The notes under the pieces: model-generated | Told to the model about the DNA's origin: nothing | The model's input: the letters and a program-made list of their open reading frames with translations, nothing else | The model's database searches: none | Shown here: piece after piece, positions 26,428-34,457 of the stretch | Position numbering within the stretch: position 1 is the stretch's first letter | How the letters are laid out: the number at the start of each line of letters is the position of its first letter | Program-made: the position numbers and the translations under genes | NCBI RefSeq assembly: GCF_003172935.1 | Contig: NZ_QGKS01000258.1 | Span: 1-64,000 of the forward strand | Reading direction: 5' to 3' | DNA: 64,000 nt | DNA from: Micromonospora sicca | GTDB lineage: Bacteria > Actinomycetota > Actinomycetes > Mycobacteriales > Micromonosporaceae

Positions 26428-27224
26428 CCGAGGTCGCCGCATTCACGTCGTCCATCCGATCCATCGTCGCCGACCACTGCTCCCCCGGCCCATGGCGGCC
26501 CGGCAGCACCGAGGACGACCGGCTGCCGGCGCTGCGAAAGCACCTGGACAGCGCCGGTTGGTTCGATCTGGCCGACGATCCGCAGGCCCTGCCATTCCTC
26601 GGTCCGGCCGCGGTGGAGCTAGGCCGCGGCCCGGCGGCGCTGCACGAACTCGACGCCCTGCTCGGCGGCAGCCCGTACGTGTCAGGGATGACCCGCTACG
26701 CCGAGCCCGGCGACCGCGCGATCGTGCCCGGCGGAGACGGCCTGCGGGTGGCGACCATCGCCGCGGTTAAACCTGTCCCGTACGGGGACTGCATCGCCGC
26801 GGCCCGCGCCCATATCGACGGCGGCGAGTTGATGGACCCCGCCGAGGCGGGCAGGCGAGAAGCTGCGTGGGTGACCGCGACCGTCGGGTACCTCGCCGGT
26901 CTGACCGCCGAGGCCCTGCGGCTGGCGCTGGAACACACGACGACCCGACAGGCGTTCGGCGGGACGCTTGCCGGGCTGGACAGCGTCCAGCAACGGCTCG
27001 CCGACGCCGCCCTCTGCGCCGACGGCCTGCTGCTGCTGGCAGAGGGTTCGCCCGACCTGGACGCCCTGGCGTACGCGGGGCCGGCGGCGTGCGCTGCGCT
27101 GGCCGAATGCCACCAGGTGGTCGGTGCGATCGGCTACACCCTGGAGTTCCCGCTCCAGCGGTACTCGCGGCGGGCGCGGGCGATCCATCTGTGGGCCGAC
27201 GCGTGGATCGAGGCACGCTCGTGA
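26418..27224 (+). CDS. Short acyl-CoA dehydrogenase-like subunit
   Basis: A 268-residue protein, about 100 residues shorter than a normal acyl-CoA dehydrogenase. The N-terminal half is reduced (FDLADDPQALPFLGPAAVELGRG), and the usual FAD middle domain (T-x-P-x-x-G-S-D) is not seen. The C-terminal helical domain is kept: WVTATVGYLAGLTAEALRLALEHTTTRQAFGGTLAGLDSVQQRLAD and CHQVVGAIGYTLEFPLQRYSRRAR. This is the pattern of the non-FAD-binding partner in alpha2beta2 acyl-CoA dehydrogenases. GGAGG at 26404-26408 fits the GTG start at 26418; an ATG two codons later overlaps the CoA-transferase stop. It probably works only as a complex with the protein at 24047. Confidence 0.78.
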   Translation: MPMTEVAAFTSSIRSIVADHCSPGPWRPGSTEDDRLPALRKHLDSAGWFDLADDPQALPFLGPAAVELGRGPAALHELDALLGGSPYVSGMTRYAEPGDRAIVPGGDGLRVATIAAVKPVPYGDCIAAARAHIDGGELMDPAEAGRREAAWVTATVGYLAGLTAEALRLALEHTTTRQAFGGTLAGLDSVQQRLADAALCADGLLLLAEGSPDLDALAYAGPAACAALAECHQVVGAIGYTLEFPLQRYSRRARAIHLWADAWIEARS

Positions 27225-27979
27225 GCACCTTCGTCATCACCGGTGGCAGCGCAGGCATCGGGTTCGGCATCGCCCGCCGCCTCGGCCGTGACGGGCACGA
27301 GCTGGTCCTGGTTGCGCGCGGCGAGGATCGGCTGGCCGAGGCGGAGCGGCGCCTACGTGAGGAGGGCGTGAGCTGCCGAAGCGCAGCCCTCGACGTGCGC
27401 GACGCCGAGGCCGTCACGGCGCTGATCAACCGGCTGCCCACAGTCGACGGCGTGGTCAACAACGCCGCCGGAAACTTTGCCTGCCCCACCGTCGACCTGT
27501 CGCCGAACGGCTTCCGGGCAGTCGTAGAGATCTCCCTGTACGGGACGTTCTTCCTGTCCCAGGCGCTGGCCCGTCGGCTGATCACCGAAGGGCGACCTGG
27601 GGTAATCCTGAACATTGTCGCCACCTATGCGTGGACGGGTGCGCCTGCCGTGGCACACTCCGCAGCGGCGAAGGCGGCGATGCTCGCGTTCACCAAGTCC
27701 GTGGCCCGTGAGTGGGGACCACACGGGATTCGCGTCAACGCACTGGCGCCCGGCTTCGTCCCGACGTCGGAGGCCACCGCCAACATCCTGTCCGACGACT
27801 CCGCGCAGGCCGCGATGCTGGACCTCATCCCGCTCGGCAGGTTCGGCGACGTCGACGACATCTCCGAATCCGCCGCGTTCCTACTCAGCGAGCGGGCCGC
27901 CTACGTGACCGGCGCCGTGCTCACGGTCGACGGCGGCAGGTCACTGGGCGTCGCGATGCACCGTGCAAAGCATGGGTAG
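27221..27979 (+). CDS. Short-chain dehydrogenase, 2,4-dienoyl-CoA-reductase-like
   Basis: A 252-residue classical-fold SDR. ITGGSAGIGFGIARRL is the NADP(H) loop, NNAAGNF the structural Asn motif, and APGFVPTSEA and TGAVLTVDGG mark the end. At the active site the usual Y-x-x-x-K is replaced by VAHSAAAKAAM: His stands at the Tyr position and Ser precedes Lys by four residues. That H-x-S/A-A-A-K pattern is known from 2,4-dienoyl-CoA reductases, so an enoyl or dienoyl thioester reduction is more likely than alcohol oxidation. The GTG start overlaps the previous stop (GTGA). It follows the acyl-CoA dehydrogenase pair in the same operon. Confidence 0.85.
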   Translation: MSTFVITGGSAGIGFGIARRLGRDGHELVLVARGEDRLAEAERRLREEGVSCRSAALDVRDAEAVTALINRLPTVDGVVNNAAGNFACPTVDLSPNGFRAVVEISLYGTFFLSQALARRLITEGRPGVILNIVATYAWTGAPAVAHSAAAKAAMLAFTKSVAREWGPHGIRVNALAPGFVPTSEATANILSDDSAQAAMLDLIPLGRFGDVDDISESAAFLLSERAAYVTGAVLTVDGGRSLGVAMHRAKHG

Positions 27980-27998
27980 CCCCACAGGAGGAACCGGA

Positions 27999-28883
27999 AT
28001 GGCAACCAGACTGGCGTTCATCGGACTCGGCATCATGGGCACGCCGATGGCTGAGCACCTCGTCCGGGCCGGATTCGACGTCACCGGTTACAACCGGAGC
28101 CCCGCGAAGACCCGTCGTCTGGTGGAAGCCGGCGGCCGCGCCGCGAACAGCATCGAGGAAGCCGTCGCGGACGCCGACATCGTGTGTGTCATGGTGCCCG
28201 ACTCGCCGGACGTGCGGGAGGTGCTGGCCGGCACTGGCGGCGTCTTCGACACCGCCCGGCCGGGAACGCTCGTCATCGACTTCAGTAGCATCCGCCCTGA
28301 CGTCAGCAACGAACTCTGGCACCAGGCGAAGGCCAAGGGCTTCCGGCTTCTCGACGCGCCGGTGTCCGGAGGACAGGCCGGCGCGGTCAACGCCACCCTG
28401 TCGATCATGGTCGGCGGGGAAGTTGCAGACGTCGAGGCGGCGCAGCCGGTACTCCAGGCCGTGGGGAAAACCATCGCTCACGTCGGCCCGCCCGGCTCCG
28501 GCCAGACCGTCAAGGCGGCAAACCAACTCATCGTGGCCGGGCACCTCGAACTGCTGGCCGAGGCGATCGTCTTCCTGGAGGCCTACGGCGTTGACACGAG
28601 AAAGGCGATGACCGTCCTGGGTGGTGGCCTCGCCGGCAGCGCCGTGCTCAACCAGAAGAGCGAGGCGATGCTGACGCGATCGTTCCAGCCCGGATTCCGG
28701 GTGGAGTTGCACCACAAGGATCTAGGCATCGTCACCTCGGCTGCCAGGGAAGCAGGAGTGGTGATCCCGCTCGGGGCCCTGGTCGCGCAGCTGATGGCAT
28801 CGCTCAAGGCCCAGGGCAACGCGGACGACGACCACTCCGCACTGCTGAAGCTGCTGGAGCGACTTAACGGTCGACGCAGCTAA
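27999..28883 (+). CDS. 3-hydroxyisobutyrate dehydrogenase family, tartronate-semialdehyde-reductase-like
   Basis: A 294-residue beta-hydroxyacid dehydrogenase. FIGLGIMGTPMAEHLVRAG is the NAD(P) loop, DAPVSGGQAGAVNATLSIMVGG the substrate loop, and Lys in GSGQTVKAANQLIVAGHLE (about 170) the catalytic residue. Sequence character is close to GarR/GlxR, which reduce tartronate semialdehyde to glycerate, the product of aldol cleavage of keto-deoxy-glucarate. That would link this gene with the uronate/aldarate enzymes to the left, but 3-hydroxyisobutyrate or a related acid is also possible. AGGAGG lies six bases before the ATG at 27999. Confidence 0.83.
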   Translation: MATRLAFIGLGIMGTPMAEHLVRAGFDVTGYNRSPAKTRRLVEAGGRAANSIEEAVADADIVCVMVPDSPDVREVLAGTGGVFDTARPGTLVIDFSSIRPDVSNELWHQAKAKGFRLLDAPVSGGQAGAVNATLSIMVGGEVADVEAAQPVLQAVGKTIAHVGPPGSGQTVKAANQLIVAGHLELLAEAIVFLEAYGVDTRKAMTVLGGGLAGSAVLNQKSEAMLTRSFQPGFRVELHHKDLGIVTSAAREAGVVIPLGALVAQLMASLKAQGNADDDHSALLKLLERLNGRRS

Positions 28884-29227
28884 CGGTCTTTGGTGGTGAC
28901 GCTCCTGGTCGGCAAGTGTTTACACCGAGTCGCGCCGGTGAGGATGGCCTGGTCTGGACCGCTCTACCACCTCGCTGCGAGGTACGGGGGAAGCCAGCCG
29001 TGGTGCTGCACGACGCGCTGGCCTGCGGCCGGGTCGTTGCCGGGCGTATGCATCATACGGCGCTCGCTGCACCCGCGAACGACTCCTCGGTCCCTCCGCC
29101 GGATTTCGGTACGGGCTGGAAACGATGTGCATCGGCGGCACCCAGGATCGTCGGGCGCTTGACGAAGAGGCGTGACTCAATCGACATCGATCCCGGCATC
29201 GGGAGCCTGGAAGGAGAGAGCAGGAAG
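28884..29227. other. Intergenic stretch without recognisable feature
   Basis: 344 bp between the GarR-like gene and the broken FabG-like gene. It has no ORF with family features, no repeat module and no clear hairpin. GGAAGGAGAGAG just before 29228 serves the next gene. Confidence 0.4.
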
Positions 29228-29984
29228 ATGAGTGATTCGCCCCGTGTCGCAGTGGTCACCGGGTCGGCGCGCGGAATCGGCGCCGCGACAGCGCAACGAC
29301 TAGCGGCGGAAGGATTCGCGGTCGCCGTGCTGGACCTCGAGGTGCCGGCAGCAAAGACTACTGTGGATGCCATCGAGTCTTGCGGCGGCCGCGCACTCGC
29401 GGTCGGTGCCGACGTGTCTGATCCCGATCAGGTCAGCGCCGCGGTCGACCGGATCAGCACCGAGCTCGGCGCCCCGACCGTCCTGGTCAACAACGCCGGC
29501 GTGACCCGGGACAACCTGCTGTTCAAGATGACCCTCGACGACTGGGGCAGTGTCGTCAACGTGCATCTGCCCGGGTCCTTCCTCATGACCAAAGCAGTGC
29601 AGAAATACATGGTGGACGCGAGGTTCGGCCGCATCGTCAACATCTCGAGTACCTCCGCCCTCGGCAATCGCGGCCAGTCCAACTACTCAACGGAAGGCCG
29701 GCCTGCAGGGCTTCACCAAGACGCTCGCCATCGAGCTCGGCAAGTTCGGTGTGACCGCGAATTGCATCGCGCCCGGCTTCATCGTCAGTGACATGACGAA
29801 AGCGACCGCTGAACGCGTCGGAGAGGACTGGAACACGTATCTCTCCACCCGCACGAAACAGATCCCTGTGGGCCGCGCCGGGCAACCCGAGGACATCGCG
29901 CACGCCGTCTCCTTCCTCGTGAGCCAAGGCGCCGGATTCGTGTCCGGACAGGTCATCTACGTAGCGGGCGGGCCGAAGGCATGA
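29228..29984 (+). pseudogene. FabG-like short-chain dehydrogenase, frameshifted
   Basis: The first part reads as a normal 3-oxoacyl-ACP/CoA reductase: VVTGSARGIGAATAQRLAAEG, VLVNNAGVTRDNLLFKM, RFGRIVNISSTSALGNRGQSNYST. At 29691-29695, inside the catalytic Y-x-x-x-K, the frame breaks: ACG-G-AAGGCC where a codon between Thr and Lys has lost two bases. The rest continues in another frame as KAGLQGFTKTLAIELGKFG, NCIAPGFIVSDM, GRAGQPEDIAHAVSFL and ends at 29984. With the shift repaired the protein would be about 252 residues. Either a real lesion or a sequencing error. GAGAGAGCAGGAAG precedes the ATG at 29228. It lies next to a repeat module, at the edge of block 1. Confidence 0.8.
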
Positions 29985-30019
29985 GCCACGCCGCATTACG
30001 GGCAGGCTGTTGAAAGTCC

Positions 30020-30150
30020 AGGAGGTAGCTATGCTCGTCGGCCGAGGAGAACGTCGCCCGGCTGACCAGCGAGCCACGGATGCTGACGCCTTCGGGTCCG
30101 CCGAAGAGGTCACCAAGCAGGAGGCCCTGGTCAGCGCACTGCTGGTGGGA
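30020..30150 (+). repeat. Module-associated upstream repeat, copy near 30.1 kb
   Basis: Contains AACGTCGCCCGGCTGACCAG and TGACGCCTTCGGGTCCGCC, then GAAGAGGTCACCAAGCAGG and CTGGTCAGCGCACTGC. Similar stretches occur at 56.8, 61.0 and 62.1 kb, each to the left of a module or of a gene in block 3. Small ORFs across it on both strands look fortuitous because the frame is not kept between copies. Confidence 0.55.
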
Positions 30151-30286
30151 TCGGAGTCTCAGCTCCTGGGACATGCACCGGCGCCTGCGCGGTTGGGGGC
30201 AGGGTCAGGCGTCGATTCAGCGGCCTCGCTCCTGGCCCGACCAGGTGTCCGAAAGATCTATCGACTCGGGTCGATCACAAAGCCAC

Positions 30287-30709
30287 AGCGGAGTGACCAC
30301 TTGGGTCTTCACTGGGAGGTCAAACAGATCCCGCCGCCGCATCATTGCTGGTCAGCCGCCTTAGCCGACGTGATGTCGGTTGACCACTTCTGTCGCGGTG
30401 ACCACTTCGTCGACGTGCACCCAATCTGCTCCCAGCGCAAGGATCGGCCCTACCGCTGATTCCTTACCGCCCTGACCTGCACATACACCTTCACCAGGTC
30501 GACTAGAGCGTCGTCGAAGTTAGCGCGCTGCCGTTGAGCACTGCGGTGTGAAGCAGGACGCCGCACCGCCCCTGAGCAGGCAGAACGTAGAACCCGCTGG
30601 TAGGGCCGGTGCGATTGGGTGCAGTTCCGCGCCGTTCGGTGCAGTTCCGCGCCGTTCAGCGCACCCCGTTGCTCCCACCCCGTTCCCCCATCATCGGTGG
30701 GGCGGCCGT
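30287..30709 (+). repeat. Attachment-like module, copy 3 (left arm, core, right arm)
   Basis: Left arm: three TGACCACTT sites (two 18 bp apart at 30381 and 30399), CCAATCTGCTCCCAGCGCAA, CCTGACCTGCAC and CCGTTGAGCA. Core: GTGTGAAGCAGGACGC at 30546-30561. Right arm: five 10-bp units at 30612-30661 (for example CAGTTCCGCG, CCGTTCGGTG), then CACCCC and TTGCTCCC. About 250 bp of the left arm and core are nearly identical to 62340-62590. The insertion sequence at 30710 sits at its right end. Confidence 0.7.
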
Positions 30710-32072
30710 CAGGGCCGCTGCAAGGTAGGGATATGACCTTTTCAGGTCAGTCCGAGGAGTTGTAGGGCTCGGTGTGGGTTTCGGCTGTTGCGGCGTAGCG
30801 CTTGGCGATGGTGGTGAGACCGGACAGTCGGAGCAGGCTGATCACGGTGTTGCGGAGGGTGGCCAGGGCGCGGGGTGCGTTGCCGGTGCGGACGCGGCTG
30901 GCGTCTTCTCGGTAGGTGGTGTCGCGGATGTGGTGTAGCACCTCGATCGTCCAGTGTCCGCGGAGCCAGTCGGCCAGGTCGGTGGGGCTGGCCTGGGTGG
31001 CGGTGAGGTTCGTGATGGCGTAGACGTTGACGGTGCTCCAGCGTCCGGTGGCGGTGTGGAGGCGGCGCCGGCGGATCCGGATCGCTTGCACGGCGTGCGG
31101 GAAGTCCAGGGCGAGTGGCCCGGTGCAGGTGACCGTTTGCAGTCGGCGGATGTCGTGGCGGCCGTGGCCGCGGCCGCGGGTGGTGTCCAGCACCGGGATC
31201 TTTGCCCAGGGCAGCGCTTTGAGCTGCCGGTACAGGTGTGGCTGGTTCTTCTTGACCGTGAACACGTAACCCGCCTTGTTCTCGGCCAGCCAGCGGGCGT
31301 GTTCGCGTTGGGTGTGCAGAGCGTCGGCGGTGACGACCGCCCCGGCCAGGTCGAGTCCGGCCAGCAACGGCTGGAACCGGGTGATTTCGTTGGTTTTACC
31401 ATCGACGTCGGTCTGCGCGAGCACCACCCCGGTGTGCTGGTCGACCGCGGCCAGCAGATGCACCTGATCGCCTGGGCGGCCGCTGCCCCGCAGCGTCTTG
31501 CCGTCCACGGCGATCACTCGGCGGGCTACGGCACCGGGCACGGCGGTCGCGCGGTTGATCAACCACCGCCCGACCGCGGTGTCCAACGCGTCCGCGTCGA
31601 CCCGGCTCAGCAGCCGCCCGATCGTCGTCGCGTCCGGCGCCACCCGGGTCCCGGTCCACGGATCCCGCGCCGCCCCCAGCGACCCCAGAACGGCATCCGG
31701 CAGGTCAGCGGCCCACTCACCGATCGCCGCGGTCGACATCTGCCCCGCCGCCACCGCCGCGACAGCGACGGCCAGGGGACTCGGCCACGGATGGATCACC
31801 CCGCGCGGATCCCGCGGGTCCGGCACCTGCGCCAACACACCCAGCAGCCCCGACCCCCACCGATGCGCCTCACCCGACACGCCCTGCAGGCGTGCGGCCA
31901 GCCCACCAATCAACGATGATGACGCCACGAGCGCGGCCCTTCCGTTGTGACCATCCAGACTCGACACCTGAATGATCAACGGAAGGCCGCGCTCTCCTAC
32001 GTAACATCACAACCCGGCGCGGCTACCACGAAGACCCCAATGCGGTCATATCCCTACCTTGCAGTGGCCCTG
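30710..32072 (-). mobile_element. Insertion sequence, ISAs1 family, complete
   Basis: A 1363-bp element. Inverted repeats begin CAGGGCC and continue with CTGCAAGGTAGGGATATG at the left (30710-30738) and, reversed, at the right (32044-32072), with one mismatch over 29 bp. The 10-bp sequence GGGCGGCCGT flanks both ends (30700-30709 and 32073-32082), a target duplication of the length known for ISAs1 elements. It encodes one intact transposase on the minus strand. It lies at the junction between the third attachment-like module and block 2. Confidence 0.88.
30747..31979 (-). CDS. ISAs1-family transposase
   Basis: A 410-residue DDE transposase. The family N-terminus ([19 protein letters not shown]) is followed by [17 protein letters not shown] with the first Asp, [20 protein letters not shown] with the second, and [36 protein letters not shown] with the Glu region. 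These are the standard ISAs1 signatures (DGKxLRG, DAxHTQ, HWxIEN/V). The frame is complete. It starts at an ATG inside the element, about 90 bp from the right inverted repeat. Confidence 0.93.
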   Translation of the reverse strand: MIIQVSSLDGHNGRAALVASSSLIGGLAARLQGVSGEAHRWGSGLLGVLAQVPDPRDPRGVIHPWPSPLAVAVAAVAAGQMSTAAIGEWAADLPDAVLGSLGAARDPWTGTRVAPDATTIGRLLSRVDADALDTAVGRWLINRATAVPGAVARRVIAVDGKTLRGSGRPGDQVHLLAAVDQHTGVVLAQTDVDGKTNEITRFQPLLAGLDLAGAVVTADALHTQREHARWLAENKAGYVFTVKKNQPHLYRQLKALPWAKIPVLDTTRGRGHGRHDIRRLQTVTCTGPLALDFPHAVQAIRIRRRRLHTATGRWSTVNVYAITNLTATQASPTDLADWLRGHWTIEVLHHIRDTTYREDASRVRTGNAPRALATLRNTVISLLRLSGLTTIAKRYAATAETHTEPYNSSD

Positions 32073-32105
32073 GGGCGGCCGTGGATGCGACGGTGGTCTC
32101 GGTCG

Positions 32106-33332
32106 TCAATTGGCGTCTTTCCCTTGATCAGCAGATCGGTCTTCATTTGTACAGTCCCCCATCGTTTGGTGGATCGGCCCGTCCAGCGTGGTCAGCCTGC
32201 TTCCGCTGCCACCCCACCGGCCGGCGATGATCTCAGCGGCGATGCTGACCGCGGTCTCCTCCGGCGTGCGGGCGCCCAGATCCAGGCCCAGCGGGGAGGC
32301 GAGCCGCGCCAACTCGTCCTCGGTCAGCCCGACCGCGCGTAGGCGGGCCAGCCGGTCGTTGTGGGTGCGTCGGGATCCCATGGCGCCGATGTAGGCGAGT
32401 GGCAGCCGCAGCGCCACCTCCAGCACCGGTACGTCGAACTTCGGGTCGTGGGTCAGCACGCAGACCACCGTCCGTTCGTCCACCCGGCCGGCTTCGACCT
32501 CCGCCCGCAGGTAGTTGTGGGGCCAGCCGACCACGACTTCGTGCGCCTCGGGGAAGCGGCGTCTGGTGGCAAAGACCGGCCGGGCGTCGCAGACCGTGAC
32601 CCGGTAGCCGAGGAAGGTGCCGATCCGGGAGACCGCCGCGGCGAAGTCGATCGCGCCAAAGACGATCATCCTGGGCGGCATCGCGTGGGTGGACACGAAC
32701 AGCAGGAGTTCATCCCCGCGACGCTGCCCGTCGTACCCGTAGCGCAGCATGCCGGTGCGGCCGGTCGCCAGCAGGCCGCGGGCGTCGTCGGTCGCCGCTG
32801 CGTCCAGCCGATCGCTGCCGAGTGAGCCGGCGGTGCGGTCGCCCCAGACGACGAGTCGCCGCCCGAGCCGGCCGGCGGGATCACTTTCGCCGCCGTCTCC
32901 GCCGGGGTCGCCGTCTCTGCTGGCGCCGCCATCAACTCCGGCGGACACGCAGGTGACCACCGCGACCGGGATGCCCGCCCGGATCGCCCCGGCTACCTCG
33001 CCGAACTCCGGGAAGCCAGCTGGGTCGATGCGCTCCACGTACACGTCGAGGATCCCGCCGCAGGTCAGCCCGACGGCAAACGCGTCTCCGTCGCTCACCC
33101 CATAGCGCTCCAGCGCCGGCACCCCGGCCTCCATGACCTCCTGAGCCACCTCGTAAACCGCGCCCTCCACGCAGCCACCCGAGACGCTGCCCACCGCGGT
33201 GCCGTCCGGGCCAACCAGCATGGTGGCGCCCGCCGGGCGTGGCGCGGAATGCCATGTCGCCACGACAGTGGCAAGGCCGACCGGCTTCCCGGCCTTCCAC
33301 CAGCGGTCCAGCTCATCCAGTACTTCACGCAT
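32106..33332 (-). CDS. xdhC: XdhC/CoxI-family molybdenum-enzyme maturation protein
   Basis: A 408-residue protein with two parts: an N-terminal XdhC_CoxI domain (VGLATVVATWHSAPRPAGATMLV, GSVSGGCVEGAVYEVA) and a C-terminal Rossmann domain (PRMIVFGAIDFAAAVSRIGTFLGYRVTVCDARPVFATRRRF, VCVLTHDPKFDVPVLEVAL, YIGAMGSRRTHNDR). Such proteins bind and sulfurate the molybdenum cofactor and insert it into a specific hydroxylase. Between the domains lies a Gly/Asp-rich linker (about 140-165). The cognate enzyme is very likely the hydroxylase at 48.2-51.9 kb. It is divergent from the first binding-protein gene across a TGTCC-N8-GGACG site, so both are probably under the same regulator. Confidence 0.88.
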   Translation of the reverse strand: MREVLDELDRWWKAGKPVGLATVVATWHSAPRPAGATMLVGPDGTAVGSVSGGCVEGAVYEVAQEVMEAGVPALERYGVSDGDAFAVGLTCGGILDVYVERIDPAGFPEFGEVAGAIRAGIPVAVVTCVSAGVDGGASRDGDPGGDGGESDPAGRLGRRLVVWGDRTAGSLGSDRLDAAATDDARGLLATGRTGMLRYGYDGQRRGDELLLFVSTHAMPPRMIVFGAIDFAAAVSRIGTFLGYRVTVCDARPVFATRRRFPEAHEVVVGWPHNYLRAEVEAGRVDERTVVCVLTHDPKFDVPVLEVALRLPLAYIGAMGSRRTHNDRLARLRAVGLTEDELARLASPLGLDLGARTPEETAVSIAAEIIAGRWGGSGSRLTTLDGPIHQTMGDCTNEDRSADQGKDAN

Positions 33333-33399
33333 ACTCGATCACCCAACAGCTGTCACGGTCCGGTGAACCGTGCTTGACGTCACGGAAGTCCAACCTTAC

Positions 33400-33417
33400 T
33401 GTCCTCTATACCGGACG
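33400..33417. promoter_or_regulatory. Operator site A, TGTCC-N8-GGACG
   Basis: TGTCCTCTATACCGGACG, a near-palindrome 68 bp before xdhC (minus) and 36 bp before the first binding-protein gene (plus). Same layout as sites at 43846, 52546 and 53784. The central TATA suggests overlap with a -10 element. Confidence 0.6.
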
Positions 33418-33453
33418 TCACGTCTCAGCCTGAGGGCATCTAGGGAGGACCCA

Positions 33454-34410
33454 ATGCGTGTCCGCAAGGGCCTGATTGCATCACTCGCCCTCGTCGCACT
33501 AGGGGCAACAGCCTGCGGATCGAACTCCGGCAAGGGGTCCTCCGACTCCTCGGGACAGGTCAAAATGCGCATCGCTGGCAACACCAATGCGGCGGCCCTG
33601 CCGGTCTGGGTGGGGATTGAGCGCGGCTACTTCAAGGACTGCGGGGTCGACGCCAAGTACACCCTGGTCCAGAACATCACCACGCTGCCGGCGGCGCTCG
33701 GCAAGTCCTTCGACATGGCGCTCACCGTTCCGCCACTGCTCATCAGCGCCGCCGCCCAGGGGCTGCCCGTGGTCGAGGCGGCCGGGGCGACCCTGAACTC
33801 GCGGGAGAACCCGCAGACCTTCCTGGTCGCCAAGGAGGGCTCGGGCATCAACACGGTGGCCGACCTGCACGGGAAGAAGCTCGGCGTCCAGACGATCACC
33901 GGCAGCACGCACCTCGGCACCAAGCTGTGGCTCAAGCGCGCCGGCGTCCCCTACGACAGCGTGCAGATCGTCCAGGTCGACGGGCCCGCCATGGCCGACC
34001 AGCTGCGCTCCGGCCGCGTCGATGCGATGGAGACTCTCGCGCCGTTCTCGACCAGCGTCCTGAAGTACGGCAAGAGCATCGCCGACCCGCAGGCCGCGGT
34101 CGCGCCGACGGTCTCCGGCATCTTCTGGGCGGCGGATAAGAACTGGGCGTCCAGCCAGAGCAAGGCCATCAGCTGCTTCCAACAGGGCCTCAAGAAGGCC
34201 GCCGACTTCATCGGCAGCAACACGGACGAGGCCAAGCAGGTCCTGAAGCAGCAGACCAAGCTGCCCGACGACATCGTGAAGGACACGGACCTGCCGACCT
34301 ACACGGCAGAGGTCCGGCCGGACGACCTGAAGCTCTGGGAGGACGCCATGAAGGAGGTCGGCGGCTTCAAGGGCGACGTCGACGTCAAGAACCTCGTCCT
34401 CGCCGGCTGA
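33454..34410 (+). CDS. NitT/TauT-type ABC substrate-binding lipoprotein 1
   Basis: A 318-residue extracytoplasmic binding protein. Signal peptide with lipobox LGATAC (Cys21), then AGNTNAAALPVWVGIERGYFKDCGVDAKY, the NMT1/SsuA-like N-lobe. SVQIVQVDGPAMADQLRSGRVDAMETLAPF is nearly shared with the second binding protein at 53884, so the two are paralogues. No permease is encoded next to it; the matching permeases and ATPase are at 41.3-43.7 kb. GGGAGGA precedes the ATG at 33454. Family members bind nitrate, sulfonates, thiamine precursors or aromatic acids, so the ligand is open; a carboxylated heteroaromatic fits the neighbours. Confidence 0.87.
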   Translation: MRVRKGLIASLALVALGATACGSNSGKGSSDSSGQVKMRIAGNTNAAALPVWVGIERGYFKDCGVDAKYTLVQNITTLPAALGKSFDMALTVPPLLISAAAQGLPVVEAAGATLNSRENPQTFLVAKEGSGINTVADLHGKKLGVQTITGSTHLGTKLWLKRAGVPYDSVQIVQVDGPAMADQLRSGRVDAMETLAPFSTSVLKYGKSIADPQAAVAPTVSGIFWAADKNWASSQSKAISCFQQGLKKAADFIGSNTDEAKQVLKQQTKLPDDIVKDTDLPTYTAEVRPDDLKLWEDAMKEVGGFKGDVDVKNLVLAG

Positions 34411-34457
34411 GAAGTACGAAAACCGTGAGTACGCGGACGGAAGGAGTGAGCGGGGCG

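Noticed and set aside
30010-30459. A coding gene across module copy 3 (and similar frames at 57.3 and 62.4 kb)
   Set aside because: Frames are not conserved between the repeat copies and no domain or ribosome-binding site is seen; the conservation is at DNA level.
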